Assembly (NCBI GenBank): GCA_914767715.1
Contig: OU612067.1
Span: 30,418,162-30,482,161 of the forward strand
From: Membranipora membranacea
Taxonomy: Eukaryota; Bryozoa; Gymnolaemata; Cheilostomatida; Membraniporidae
Direction: 5' to 3'
DNA: 64,000 nucleotides
Of this stretch, positions 22,609 to 34,659 are shown piece by piece. Position numbers and translations under genes: made by a program. The notes beneath the pieces are model-generated. The model was not told the DNA's origin. It saw only the letters and a list, made by a program, of their open reading frames with translations, and searched no databases. Each line of letters begins with the position of its first letter. The stretch's first letter is position 1.

Positions 22609-23010
22609 TTGCAAACTAGTGCTTGAGGTTTGGTATTGCGGCGACTAGGGCCGTCTGATGTATGAAGAATGGAGACAAGCGCCGCAGACACCGATCTCAG
22701 ATAGTACGGAGGACAATCACAGTCTTCACAATCTCAGATAATTGCCACTCAAATACTCATGATATTTTATTTTCAAGCCTCAAACTGTATTTCATTATTA
22801 TGTCATTTATAATACTTGTAAAAACTGTACAAAAACCAATTTTCCTGTAGATTGTATTTTTATACATTCCCAAATATTATCCTTTCATCTTTGCCTGCAA
22901 ATAGAGGCATTTTATTTTTTTCGCGTATTATTTTATCAATAAAGAGTTCATCATCATAATTCTGTTAAATTAAATTAATGAAAAAAAAACTATGGTAGTG
23001 GTACTTAGTT

Positions 23011-23070
23011 CAGTGGCGTATATTAGCAATCACGGACCACGAATGAAAATCCGTGATTGCTCATTGGTTA
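23011..23070 (+). mobile_element. hAT-type MITE terminus, related to the 53.7-kb element
   Basis: Begins CAGTGGCGTATATTAGCA, the same terminal sequence as the right end of the 414-bp hAT-like element (54151 inward). A hairpin follows (CAATCACGGA with TCCGTGATTG), mirroring the ACTCACGG...CCGTGAGT hairpin there. The partner terminus and target duplication were not found, so it is a fragment. Confidence 0.65.
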
Positions 23071-25250
23071 ATATTATTACTGTGTGCAAGTCATTGGGAC
23101 TGGGTGTACCTTACTACATACAGAGTTTGACTTTTGACCTTGAGCTGGACCAGCCAATCAAAAGCCCAGTGTATTGAACATGTGACACTGTTGCCTAGTA
23201 GCTAATCAAAACAACTTGCAGTGAAAGGAACATAAATCAGGGACACGCTGCCTGAGCTGACTGGACTAGTGGACTGAGTTGAGTTGAAGCTAGGTAATTG
23301 GGTTCAGTTGACACTGCTCTAGTTGCCTCAACCATGACTAAGAGAACTGTTATAGATATGTTTGATGCAATGAAAGCTACTAAGAGGTGAGTGAATTATT
23401 CAGCTATATCATTATGATTATTATTCATTCCCTCTGATTCATCCAACTTGAACTTGCTAACCTACTACTACTGTCTACTGACTCTCAATCAGTGACCCAG
23501 TCAGATGACAGCAAGTTACTGTACTGGCAATTCAATAATATTCCACTGGGACTGACTAGATAGCCTACTTGGCTTCTAACCAACTTTTCTATTTTAGCCA
23601 TGCTTGCATAATCATGGTTCTTTTTTGCAATTCAATCTTCCAGGCATCAGAAAGGTAGCTATACGCATACAATATTGAACTGTTCTCTGTCTATCTCTAG
23701 TGCATCGAGCTCCAAAGCATGCTGTTAGACCTCTTTCTATTTTGACCTTGGTCAACGTAAAGTATTTTACAACAGAACATTGACAAAAAACATGGCTTTT
23801 AGGGTACCGAATACGTAAAATGTTCGTGGGGGAGGTCCCCCACACCCCCCTTCTCCGGAAAAGCGCTATGGCGCCCCTCCCGGACCCACCCCCCCCCCCA
23901 AACTGGCATTTGGCCAGTGAAGATACCCCCCTTTCCGAATGGGCTAGAATCGCCCAAGACAACTCCCTCCCCGTAAAGAAAGAGGAATACATCAGCCTCT
24001 CAGGTAAACGGCTCAGCCAAGAAGAGAAAGGAATCAGAAACTCCATTACTTCCATATATCTGATTTATATGTGATTAGAGCTCAATCCATTCAATAGATC
24101 GACCAGGGAACTCACACTCTCTTCTTTAGAAACCCAACAGCGAGGCAGTACAAACATGTATGTGAACCATTGATCCATAAATACCCATTTCTGGCTGATG
24201 ACAGCACATCCTGTACCGGAATGTAAGTATGCCATCAGTATAATTGTTATGTCAGAAAATGTGTGCACCTCTGTTTGTTAAGGTGATGCTCCAATTAGAC
24301 GTGAAAATTTTATGTTCTTGAGTTAGCAGCTTCGAGTCATCTAAAATGTCTGTATATACTCAAAAATCAATACCTGTTCATGCAAAAACCGGTACACTCT
24401 GAACGTAAATGATTTTCTCACTACACAGCGATCTATGAAGGAAGAAGCTCAAACGAAAATTCAAAGACTATCGAAAGAACTTAGTGAGCCCTGAGACACT
24501 AGAGAGAGGCACAAATACACTACTGCCAAGAAAAACCCAATAATTACCTAGGGTGCCGCTGCAGAAGCTATTCCACCGCCATCACCGGTGGAGAGAAGCA
24601 AGGTACAGCAAATTATAGCTGTTATTACTTGTCAATATACCAAAGCTAGTGCATCAAACACTGTCGGAACTAGGTAAATGCAATCAGAATCTTAGTGCAT
24701 TGTAATAACACTGCGACAGAACAAATGTATTGCAACATTCAAGTCAATCAATAACTGTGGCTACAATTTAAGGTTTCTAGTGCTGCGGCTGCCAAGACAG
24801 AGATTGAAAATGGCCAAACTGTACCATCTATCATGATGCTCTGATTCTGTATTAGACGTTTCTGTCTATAGTCACAATGATGCCCTGGATGATCACAGAA
24901 GAATCCCGATGGTGGAATATCAGAAAAATAGAGAAAGTTAGAAACTAGATACTGTATAAAGCATCCGAGCTATCAGTATATGATTGCTATATGAAATGCT
25001 ATGAGGTGATGTGTGTTGGCAGTAATGCTCACTTACAAACTTGCACTGATGGTAGGCTCTAGTATAATATATGGTCTATGATCTTCAAACAGAAATGACA
25101 AGGTCTCGCAAATTAGCAACAACAAAGCTATACTGACAACAACAAGGCGGAAATGCTGATTTATGTCATATTACAACCTGTGTCCTTGAGTTCGCCATAT
25201 TGCTCGCGAGTAAATCTTCCTGTTACCTTTTTTCTATTACAAAGGTTCGT
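23071..25250. other. No firm gene
   Basis: 23820-23900 is C-rich with small hairpins (GTGGGGGAGGTCCCCCAC) that create a proline-rich frame of no evident meaning. 24077-24410 is the second copy of the dispersed repeat at 18903-19065. The rest is AT-rich with nothing supported. Confidence 0.4.
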
Positions 25251-25252
25251 GC

Positions 25253-26085
25253 CATACAATTGTACCCCTGAACAAGTTAGAGAAATCACTGCTTGAGATA
25301 ATCAATGATAAGAAAATCTGGATATTTGATAAAGAAGAGAGTTTTCTTACAATGGAGAAAATGCTGTCTAATAAGTTATCAGGGTTTGACAACAGTACAG
25401 AGGACATTGTAGAAAGACTTCATTCAGCACGAGATAAAGAGGTAGGAAAGGATTATCCTTGCATAGCTTCTTTACGTCAGATTTTTTTTCAATGAATGGA
25501 TAATGATAACATAACTTCTCGTTAATGAACGAAGAATATTTAGATAAATATAACTGTGATGAAAGCTACAGATGATGAGACTAAAACTACTCTAGCATTT
25601 CCAACATGAACACTTTCTTATATTCTTGTTATTTTTCATACTTGAGCAGTAGTTTTGAGGATTTTTGTGGGCCGTCTATCATATGTCCATGCGAGGAAGT
25701 ACATGAAATTTTGTCCAGCAGTTTGGATATGCGGATGCAGAACATCATTGCTGCAGTTCTTGGTCCAGTGTCAGAGATGAGGAAATGGTCTGACCTGACC
25801 ACAACTGAACATGTAAGTCTGTCCCTTTCAAATGTGGCTCAGGAAAACAGTCCAATGATTGTGACTGTTCCATCCAAAGTTGTGAGGTGCTCTTCGCAAT
25901 GTCGACTTGACTTTTATTGTACCCATATTGCAATTAGTATAATTCTAATAAACCCCCAAGCAGAGAGGGTTAATTAAGTTTACAATTCAATTACAATTTA
26001 GCTACAATATATTTGTTTGCCTATTCCATTGCAGATGTACAGTGAAGCTCTCAAACTGGCGGCTGTTGAATGTGGATTGGGATAC
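25253..26085 (+). CDS. Possible three-exon gene fragment, unknown function
   Basis: Three blocks look coding and carry plausible borders. Block 1, about 25255-25441, reads LNKLEKSLLEIINDKKIWIF and ends SARDKE before GTAGGA. Block 2, about 25651-25812, reads CPCEEVHEILSSSLDMRMQN and ends before GTAAGT. Block 3, 26035-26087, reads MYSEALKLAAVECGLGY and stops. No family recognised. They could be the 5' part of the transposase gene that follows or a separate host gene. Only composition and splice signals support this call. Confidence 0.35.
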
Positions 26086-26339
26086 TGACGACAAAAAAAA
26101 AGGGTGATCAAAGAGAAAAATCATGACAGACCAGCCCATACTCTGGAAACCCTCATACCGAATGCTTCAACCCCACTCAGCAAGACAGGAAGAAAAGGTA
26201 GCATCTTTTAACCCAGATATTATTAGAACAACCACCTGTTAGCCATGAAGCCTGAAGAGGCTGAATGACGCAGAAGGGCACCGCCTGACACTGGATTTGA
26301 AAAATAAAAGCCAAGTTCCTGGAGCCAGTAAGTAAAAGA

Positions 26340-26556
26340 CTGCTGAAAGCTGACGCAGTGTGAGATTTTATACCGGGCTGCGAAACATAAAATTCTTCGA
26401 CGCTCTTGTGAAATACAACAATGGCCAAAATAGACACAAAAACATCAGAATAAATGTAGTTGCTAAATACCGCAAGTGGATACCAGCAGCTGAAAAGCCT
26501 ACAAAGAAGCTGAGATTGGAGGAGAGAGTTCTCATGGTTCTGATGAACACCATTTC
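26340..26556 (+). pseudogene. ISL2EU-type transposase, N-terminal part, cut by Harbinger insertion
   Basis: The frame reads RFYTGLRNIKFFDALVKYNN and ends LRLEERVLMVLM, matching the conserved segment FYTGL...F..L.....L..E..LL.LM that precedes the DDE core in ISL2EU-type (DDE_Tnp_4-class) transposases. The frame is interrupted exactly at the Harbinger terminus (TSD 26557-26559). The remainder of the same protein is found beyond the Harbinger element, at 31440-32310. Confidence 0.7.
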
Positions 26557-26850
26557 ATGCACTAGGTTTCCATAATTCGAAGTACTTCGAAGTTGTTTAT
26601 TCGTGCTGAATCCGAAGTGCTTGTGATTTGTGTTCCCATGATTCGCAGTGTCGCCCATGAGTTGCTGTAAGTGAGTGCGAAGTGTCAGGCTATTTAAGAA
26701 ATGAATAAAATCCAATCGCTTGAACCTGCGCATGCGCTCTATTGCGCTGTCATGGATCCCATAAATACAAATCAAAATTTCTTGGTTTTTGTTTTTCTAG
26801 TGTTAATTTTATCAATACACCAACAAAACCTGATGCTTATATGTATGGGT

Positions 26851-29044
26851 ATGCTTAGGCAGTCTCAAGAACGACAGATGCTTATGATTGAACAGTTTTT
26901 AGATGCCAGAGAACAGCCAAGAAGAAAGAGAAAGTCTCCTGTTGAATGGCAGTCTGTACAATCAGTGAGTAAAAAAATGTAATAATAATTTGAACTACCA
27001 AGGCCTACCAATACCATACCAGTGTGTAGTACTGTGTGTAGCAGGTGTAGTGCTGTGTGTAGTAGTGTAGTGTACTCACATCAAATTGATTGTGGATTCT
27101 AGTTATTCATAAAAAATAATGCAAAAAATTGTCAAGACTGGACTTACTTACTAAAACTTGAGTTTGAGGAACCCTACCCTTTTGTTAAAGTGGTATAGCT
27201 TTAGGAATACTACCCTAGTAAATTTAGTAACTATAGTTTGCAAGTTATCCTGGCCAAAGAATGATTTCATTTGTCTGCAGAAGCATTATCAAAATTTGAT
27301 ATTTAATAGACTACTATTAGTAGTCTATTAAATATTAAATTATAATTTAATTTAAATTAAATTATTAAAAATTAAACTATAGTACTATATCATGATATGA
27401 TACTGTATTTTTATTTTATAGACCACTCCATCATGGTATGATACTGTATTGCCCAAAGCCAGACCCAATGTCTGGATAAGACATTTCCGAATGACGGAGG
27501 AACACATATTACAACTGTGTGAAGTTGTGAGACCTGAGATGGAGCCAGATGTCTTTGCTTTTCGGACTCCCTTTCCGCTGAAGAAGAGGTGAGTCATGAA
27601 TTTCTATATTGCGTTTTAGGACTACAACCTGTTATGCAATATATAACAATAATGCAATATAATATAAATGTATTTAATACAGTACATATATAAAATATTA
27701 TATATACAATATGTTGTCAAACCGGAACAAGTTACGGACAAATGGTATGGCATGTCACATTGCCAGGGCCCGCAATCATGAAGTTGGCAATCACTCTTAC
27801 AAATACAAAAATAATATATTATTATATATTACAACGTTTATATGTATTATTATACTACATTAGGCAATATACATTGTGATTATATTATTTATTTATATTA
27901 TTGTTTTAGAGTATGCATAGCAATCTTCAAATTGGCATCCTGTTCTGAATACAGCAAAGTGGCAACAACCTTTGGAGTGAGTAAGACTAGTGTGCATCGA
28001 TGTCTATATATGTTCTGCAACGCTATGGCTAATAGGAAGCACGACTATATCTAGTGGTATTCGAATGAGGAGGCTGGGAATTTGGCTGACATTTCGCAGG
28101 CAAACTACAAGTACCCCCAAGCCATAGGTAAGTCTATACTTTTAAACAATTTAAATCTTCAACTATATTTTCAAACACTTATAGCTCAGGCCTACAAGAC
28201 ACAGGCTGGTGGTTACGTGGGGTAGACAATAGTTGCCATAATGCCCCCCCTCCTAACACTACCAGCCTGTGCTTGGTGACTCTGTGTTCTACTTTTCCAA
28301 GTTATTGTAGACCTCACTAGTGATATTGCTGTTGTTATATTGCTAATATATTGTTATATTGTTGCAGGTGCCATTGACGGAAGTCATTTGGAAATAACAC
28401 CACCTGCGGATGGAATGGCAGATTTCCTATGTAGAAAGATGTACCCAAGCATAGTTCTGCAAGCGGTTGTGGATGTAAAATATTTGTTCCGCGATATATA
28501 CTGTAACACGCCTGGCAGTGCTCACGATGCAACGGTTTTTAGACGTTCTCCTCTAAGCACTTCAATATATCAAAATATGCCTGTCAGAAACAAGACAATC
28601 TCAGAACTATCTGTACCGTTGCACATCCTAGGCGATCCTGCCTACCCAATGAGTCAACACATCATCAAAGGATATGTAGGACGAAATCTGACTGCTGAAC
28701 AAGAGTCCTTCAACGTCTACCATAGCAAGGCACGCATGTGCGTTGAAATAGCGTTCGGCCGCCTGAAAGCACGCTGGAGAATTCTTAGAAAGCGAATCGA
28801 TGCTAATTTTGAAATTAGCCCAAAAATTATAACTTCATGCTGCATGTTACACAACTTTGTAGAAAAAAGAAAGGTTAACATCCCCCGCCATCTTCTCGCT
28901 ACCTTAAACAATGAACCAGCTGAGAGAGAGCAACCGAACCCAGTAATAAATAACGAAGTGAACCACGAGGCAGCCGCCTACCGCGACGCTATCACAGAGA
29001 TGTTGGCAGCAACTCAGCCACTCCTAAGACCTTTTCATCTCTAA
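26851..29044 (+). CDS. Harbinger DDE transposase (4 exons, one in-frame stop)
   Basis: Cut-and-paste transposase. The exons splice in consistent phases: exon 1 to 26964 (QSQERQMLMIEQFLDAREQP; start uncertain, ATG at 26851 or upstream), exon 2 27422-27588 (WIRHFRMTEEHILQLCE), exon 3 27910-28127 (helix-turn-helix VATTFGVSKTSVHRCL) and exon 4 28368-29044. Exon 4 holds the catalytic triad: Asp in GAIDGSH, Asp in PGSAHDATVF and Glu in VEIAFGRLKARWRILRK, followed by CCMLHNFVE. A TAG at 28052-28054 interrupts exon 3 with coding sequence continuing, so the copy is recently inactivated or the base is an assembly error. Everything else is intact, including the stop at 29042-29044. Paired with the minus-strand accessory gene. 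Confidence 0.85.
27299..27332. repeat. Perfect AT-rich palindrome in transposase intron 1
   Basis: TTTAATAGACTACTA is followed directly by its inverted copy TAGTAGTCTATTAAA, next to further TTAA/AATT-rich inverted motifs (27334-27380). Probably a simple palindrome within the Harbinger intron. Confidence 0.7.
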
Positions 29045-29500
29045 TGAGCCATAGCCAAAATCAGCAGACTATTACAATTCTATATACTATCACAATATAT
29101 TCTAAATACTATCACATTTAATTTTAATACTAATATGCAATTAATTACTTTTGTTTTTTGCCAAACTGTATATCATTTCATTTTCTTAAATTTCACTATG
29201 TTTATAATAGATACTGCATCATTTGGTTTAAATTCTTTTATTATTTGTATGCTAAATAAGAACAGTAATATAATAATCGTAAAATAAAATGTTCAAAAAT
29301 TAAATTGATTGATATGACTAGGTACTAAGTACGAAACATGAAGCAAGATTAAGTATTTGGTAAAATAATATGTGATACAAACAATATATAATGCGATTAA
29401 ATGATTGCTATAATGCGATAAAATGATTGATGTAATGCGATAAAACAATTGATATGACAACGAGGTACGAAACATGAAGCCAGATTAAATATAATATAAC

Positions 29501-30911
29501 TTAATACTGAGAATCATCGTCAGGTATGTGGTAGATGGATCCCAACTGATTAGAATTGAGTTCATCTGTTAACCGAGATGACGTTGGGGTGGCAGGAAAG
29601 GGTGTTGGGGTGGCAGGAAAGGGTTGTGTGTTTGGAGGCGTTTGCGGAAGGTTATAATTTCCATGTTGTACTGGAACGTATCCTGGAACACCTGCACTCG
29701 GAGACTGGTAGTGATTAGCTGGCTGATGTTGGGGTGGGGTTTGATAAGTTGGTTGTGGTGGTGTTGGTGCTGGGGTAGTCGGATTGAGGAATCTCCCAAA
29801 CAAATCCCCCAAACCCTGTAGCATGGTTTGATTAGATTCACGTATAATCCGGCTGATTTGTTCCATGTCTGCTGTCCGCTGCTGTCTTACCTCTTCCCTC
29901 AGCTGATCAAATGAGCTGTCCTCAGCTGCAGCTCTCTTACGTGAACTCCTGCTACCCGATGATGATGCCGTCGGCAAAATAGACGAAGAGTCCGTTGACG
30001 GGGGTCGTAACAGCGTAGCCTCTACTGCTGATGTTGAAGTTGAGGCGGAAGATGTTGACGGTGGATTGTCCTCTTGGTTTTCATTAACTAAAAACAATAA
30101 ATTTATTAGCAAAGGCCAACTTGATTTATTTAGACACAGGCCCAGCAGGTTTTAACAAATTTAAGTACAAAGATGCATGCCTGCGTCAAAGGGTACATAA
30201 CCCACAGGGAGGCTTAGGAGTAAGAGTGACTTAAACCTTACGAGAAAGCTTCCAAAAATCTAAACTCTTTAATAAAGCCAAAACCCATTTCGTCGCTGAT
30301 CTCATTAGCTATTGGCCGGTGGCCCATCACCTCCACCATCTTGCCAAAAAATCTCCAGGTTGATGCACTAGCTCCTAGAAACAAGTACAAATTGAAAAGT
30401 TGAGGGCCACAGATATTTTACAAGTCACAACGTTCAACTATTTTATAAGACATGTATTGGCAGCGAATTGTTTCAAATCAAATAAAGAGACCGGGAGTCA
30501 TGTCATAAGATAAAGCCAACTTTCAGGCCAATCTAATTTATAAGATTTGCAGGTTAGGCCTAATTAACACCAAGGAAGCATACTAGTTATTACATTCCTA
30601 CTAGTACTTACTAGAACTACTAAGATTTTACACTTCTAGGCCTGATAGAGAAACTAACCTGATTTTGAAGACCCTGTCTTTTCAGCCAGATACTTTGTCT
30701 TGAGAGCCTTATATTTCACCCTCCACTGCTCCCCATTCTTTGGGGCTCCCCATTCTGGCTTGGCATTTTCATTCACTTTTCCCGCCAGCATATCATAAAC
30801 TTTCTGATTCCTGTATTGTCTTCCATCAATCAGTTTAAAACTGTCAGTTTCGATTACAATGTCTAAAAATGTGAGTACCTCATCATCTGTATACGAAGCA
30901 GCTGATGGCAT
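29501..30911 (-). CDS. Harbinger Myb/SANT-like accessory protein (3 exons)
   Basis: Second Harbinger gene, whose product binds the element's DNA and recruits the transposase. Exon 1 (30911-30659) encodes the Myb/SANT-like domain: YTDDEVLTFLDIVIETDSFK, then WRVKYKALKTKYLAEK. Exon 2 (about 30365-30243) continues STWRFFGKMVEVMGHRPIAN. Exon 3 (about 30092-29501) is Ser/Thr/Pro/Gln-rich with a short coiled coil (FDQLREEVRQQRTADMEQIS) and ends DDDSQY. The exon 1-2 join is in phase 1. The exon 2-3 join as read is off by one base, so either a small change has broken it or I have the border slightly wrong. Start ATG at 30911-30909. Confidence 0.75.
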
Positions 30912-31435
30912 GATGATGAATTAAAATCAAATGGAAATTGTGGGCAAATCTAGAAGTTGTGTGGAAGAAACTTTCTTTGAAATTATCATGTGCATGTGTG
31001 AAAAGATGAACATTTTGCTACCTCCAACACACAAAACTCACAGAAGCATTCGAAGGATTGAACTTGCCCATTTCCATGGTCGAATTTACTGCGCAGTTAG
31101 GCCCCAATTCGGATTCGGAATCCGAAGTGAAAAATTCGCCCAATTGACCGAATTGACCCGTTTCCATAATGCGCAGTGGGGGCAACTTCGAAGTACTTCG
31201 AATTATGGAAACCCAGTGATGAACTCTCAATGTTATAAAAATGGTAAAACTTCTAAAGAGTGTGCTCATGAACATGGCAGCAAAATTACAGAAGTAAAAC
31301 CTAATTTAGCTGTGAACTTGTCATACGAAGACAAACGAATTCATTAACGCACGCTGCACAAGCATAGAGCCCCCACATGGCAGCATTATATAATATTATT
31401 TTTGTGTATTAGTTATCAGGGCTGAAAACAAGATT

Positions 31436-32310
31436 CTATTTAATCATATTTTTACTATGGTTGGGCCGATGTCTCAGTAACAGAAATATCTAGGATGTTT
31501 GGTGCAACCTTAACCATCATCACAAAGGCTTTAATACCACTGATCGTGTTTTTCAACCGTGTCGACACCGAATCCTCACTACCTTAGGAGACTGTGGCTT
31601 CTAAATAACTCCGCTGCACCATAGACTGCACTGAAGTTTTCATTCAGAGACCATCATATCTCCAGGATGCTACATGGTCAGACTATAAACATCATAACAC
31701 AATAAATTTCTTGTAGGTACAACAGAAATATCTAGGATGTTTGGTGCAACCTTAACCATCATCACAAAGGCTCTAATACCACTGATCGTGTTTTTCAACC
31801 GTGTCGACACCGAATCCTCACTACCTTAGGAGACTGCACCATAGACTGCACTGAAGTTATCATTCAGAGACCATCATATCTCCAGGATGCTACATGGTCA
31901 GACTATAAACATCATAACACAATAAATTTCTTGTAGGTACAACACCTCAAGGTAGTGTTTCATTTGTATCGGAGTTCTTTGGTGGTCGTACCAGTGATAG
32001 AATCACTGTTACACAGAGTGGATTTCTTGACTTTATTGACCCTGGAGATCAAATAATGGCTGACAGGGGATTTCAAATAAAAAAAAAGATTCGCTGACTA
32101 AAGAAGCTGAATTGATTTTGACACCAGCCAAATGAGTTCAGGACAAGTAAAAAAAAACAAAAACAGCGGCCGACGTAAGAATACATGATGAGCGTGTAAT
32201 ATGCCACAAAAAAAAACTTCAGTATACTTTCTCAAACCTTCCCTATCAGTCTGCTGCAACATGTAAATAACATGATTGGTGTGTGAAGCCATCACTAACC
32301 GACAAGGTCA
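31436..32310 (+). pseudogene. ISL2EU-type transposase, C-terminal catalytic part with internal duplication
   Basis: Continuation of the transposase cut at 26556. Blocks in order are VTEISRMFGATLTIITKALI, the first catalytic Asp region [20 protein letters not shown], then KHHNT and TPQGSVSFVSEFFGGRTSD. The second Asp region is IDPGDQIMADRGFQI. The last region, with the catalytic Glu, is VRIHDERVI...FSILSQTFPISLL. Frames change several times and stops occur. The stretch from VTEIS to INFL is present twice in tandem (31478-31717 and 31724-31938); the second copy lacks 23 bp. Mapping to ISL2EU/DDE_Tnp_4 is by the MADRGF and CTE-F-I-Q-R-P motifs. Confidence 0.8.
31478..31938 (+). repeat. Tandem duplication inside transposase pseudogene
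   Basis: Two direct copies of about 240 and 215 bp (31478-31717; 31724-31938) are nearly identical. Both start ACAGAAATATCTAGGATGTT and end ATAAATTTCTTGTAGGTACA. The second copy has lost the 23 bp TGGCTTCTAAATAACTCCGCTGC (or the first gained them). Confidence 0.9.
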
Positions 32311-32696
32311 TATCGTGAAAGGCTGGGCTGATTGATTGTGTCTACATATTTGTCCACAATTTTTTTTTTTTTTCAATTTTTACCCAAAGTAACTTTATTT
32401 TTTTGGCTTGTAATTTTGCCAAAATGTCCAATTATCAGTTGAGATGAAAAGTGAGAACAAATGCGAATAATGAATATAACCTTTATTTTCAATACTTTAC
32501 TGGCATTGTTGTAGATTAATTGGCATAGTGGTTGTAGATAAATTAGTGCCAACAAGTTGAAATTCCCATCAGAGAGCTTGTTTTTCAAAAAATCAGCTGA
32601 AATAATTTTGTGCTGTGGTTTTGCTTTGCTGATTGGGTGAGCAGAAGAAGGCCATATAGATGAGTAAGGAAAATTTAAACCTCATTATCGGAGGAT

Positions 32697-33690
32697 ATGC
32701 CTGCTGTGTTCGCGAGTTATTGTGTCCTAAAGTTGGATGCTGAACACATAATTTCCTACTTGCACAGTGAAAACATTGAAAACAATATTGTCACCAAACA
32801 AAGGCCAATATTCAGCTCTGCAATGACACATAAATGCCGCATATTATACAGAAGTTTCAAGCAGCAGCAGTATTTACAGGGATGTCACAACTGAGTCACG
32901 GCTACCTGTTGTTACAAAAGATACAATCAAAGCCTACCTAGATACCAATGGGAAGAGATTCGAAGAGAAGTTCGAGCACTTGTACTATGAAAAGTAAGTA
33001 TTCTTAATTTATTCATTGTCTGGCTGTGCCCATTCAGGAGTAGAAATGTCACTTAATCTAGACAGCAAATTTGTTTCCTCCGTACTCTATGTTTACTTTT
33101 ATCTTCTAGCTATAAATTTTCTTACCCCATATGGTTCTTATATAGATTTTTGTACTGTTTTAGGTTTATCAGATTTGTGAGAGTGGCAGAGAACTAAGAA
33201 GGGATGTACTTCTATGGTTTGGTTTGGGCCGAGATGAGGAAATCTGTTACGTATAGATGTGATATACTCATCAACAAACAGTCGACCATAGCAGAGGCAC
33301 AGTGTGAATGTGGAGCAGGTCAGGGTCCCTCTGCACACTGTAAATATGTGGCGACTGTACTCTACAGCCTATCTAGTAATCGGAGATCAGGCGAGATGCA
33401 CTTCGAGCAAACATGTACCCAGGTAGGCAACACTAAAGTTAGGTGGTCTGCACAATTGTTTCGCAAGTGCTATTAAGCTCTCACAGTGTTGTCACATTAG
33501 GTATAATGCTGATTGCCACCAATATGTAATAAGCTGACACAAGGTTGTTATTATTATGCATTTAAAAGACAAGGCGCGATATTTTAAACACATTTTGTTG
33601 TTTGCTCCAGAAGCTCCAGAAGTTCCACAAGGCCAAAGTATACAGAGGAAACCCACACACCCATATACATTCGATCCCTAGGTAGCAGTA
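32697..33690 (+). pseudogene. SWIM zinc-finger protein fragment (YqaJ-partner type)
   Basis: Exon 32880-32993 reads VVTKDTIKAYLDTNGKRFEE and splices in phase 2 to 33164-33423, which reads RFIRFVRVAEN then (after a TAA at 33195-33197) MRKSVTYRCDILIN and the SWIM finger CECGAGQGPSAHCKYVATVL. The finger has C-x-C-x9-C, but the final zinc ligand His (C-x-H) is Tyr, so it is probably not metal-competent. An in-phase exon at 33608 continues KLQKFHKAKVYRGNPHTH. In transposons this SWIM segment usually precedes a YqaJ-type nuclease, which I could not find. As ISL2EU elements often carry a YqaJ-type second gene, it may belong to the broken element just upstream (inference). 32697-32890 is a possible first exon. 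Confidence 0.65.
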
Positions 33691-34659
33691 GGATACAACA
33701 GCACTCAGACCCAGTTTACAGTAACTAAGCAGCAGTGGATATGATGATAGTGGTAGTAGTAGTGTTTCTATACTGAATGCTGTACATGTCATTAATGATG
33801 TCCCTAGTATGCATTTTAGGCATAACAGCAGTTTATTATAATCCCAGTGAGTCATCTTGACATTGGCTGTGGTTAACAATGTGGTTAGCTGACAAATCTA
33901 CTCAGACAGTTCACTGGCTTGTATGTTTGGTGTCTCCTCTTTATTGTGTTTATTACTCACTATGGCAACCCTGATGTGATACAAGTCTATGAAAATGTTC
34001 TTATTTACGACCCTGGGAACTCTTTCAGTTGTCCAATCATGATTAGCTCTTCGCTATAGCCTGATAAATCTGATTTAAACATCATATCTCTGTATTGCTT
34101 CATAGTGTTTAACATAAACCTTTATCCACTTCCGGAGTGTAGTGCATAAGCGTCGTCCGAGCCATTTATCAACACGTGTATGAGAGGAAGGTCGATAGAT
34201 GACATCTATTTGATGAAACTGAAGGAGAAATGACGACTGGTTGTAAAGATTGTTCTTGGTAAGTCTTTAACGAGTGATGTATGACTCATTCATTGGCAAG
34301 ACACTCATTTTTCAGTATTTATTATGTTACGTGTGCGGTCTGTCTAGTGTATTCTCACTACAACGTTATCATGTACATTACTTTTCAATAGTGGATTTGT
34401 ATTAAGTTGATGCACATCCACACACATAACAATATCTCGTAAGTCATATCATTGTTATGTAAATGTGCACAAACCCTGAAGTAAGGAATATGTTATCTTT
34501 TAGATGGGGCTGAAAATCCTAGAAGTGTTTGGGATATCAAGGCTAAATGACCTGTTTGGAGGCGTAGTGACGTGCCATTTGCCTCACCAACAGCTAAAGG
34601 CAACAGTGAGTAGAACATGATGCTTGCTAATCTGATAACAATGCTGTTTATAGATAGAA

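Larger units (their letters stand above)
26560..31218 (+). mobile_element. 4,659-bp PIF/Harbinger element with intact termini
   Basis: 36-bp terminal inverted repeats. The left one (26560-26595) begins CACTAGGTTTCCATAATTCG and the right one (31183-31218) is its inverse with one mismatch; both contain the palindrome TTCGAAGTACTTCGAA. The 3-bp direct repeat ATG flanks them (26557-26559, 31219-31221). Subterminal copies of GTTTCCATAATGCGCAGTG and of AATTCGG lie just inside both ends. Inside are two convergent genes, as in Harbinger elements: a DDE transposase on plus and a Myb/SANT-like protein on minus. It interrupts an ISL2EU-type transposase pseudogene. Confidence 0.9.

Noticed and set aside
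23820-24074. Proline-rich secreted protein
   Set aside because: Produced by C-runs and small hairpins in a repeat-like patch; no signal peptide or conserved motif.
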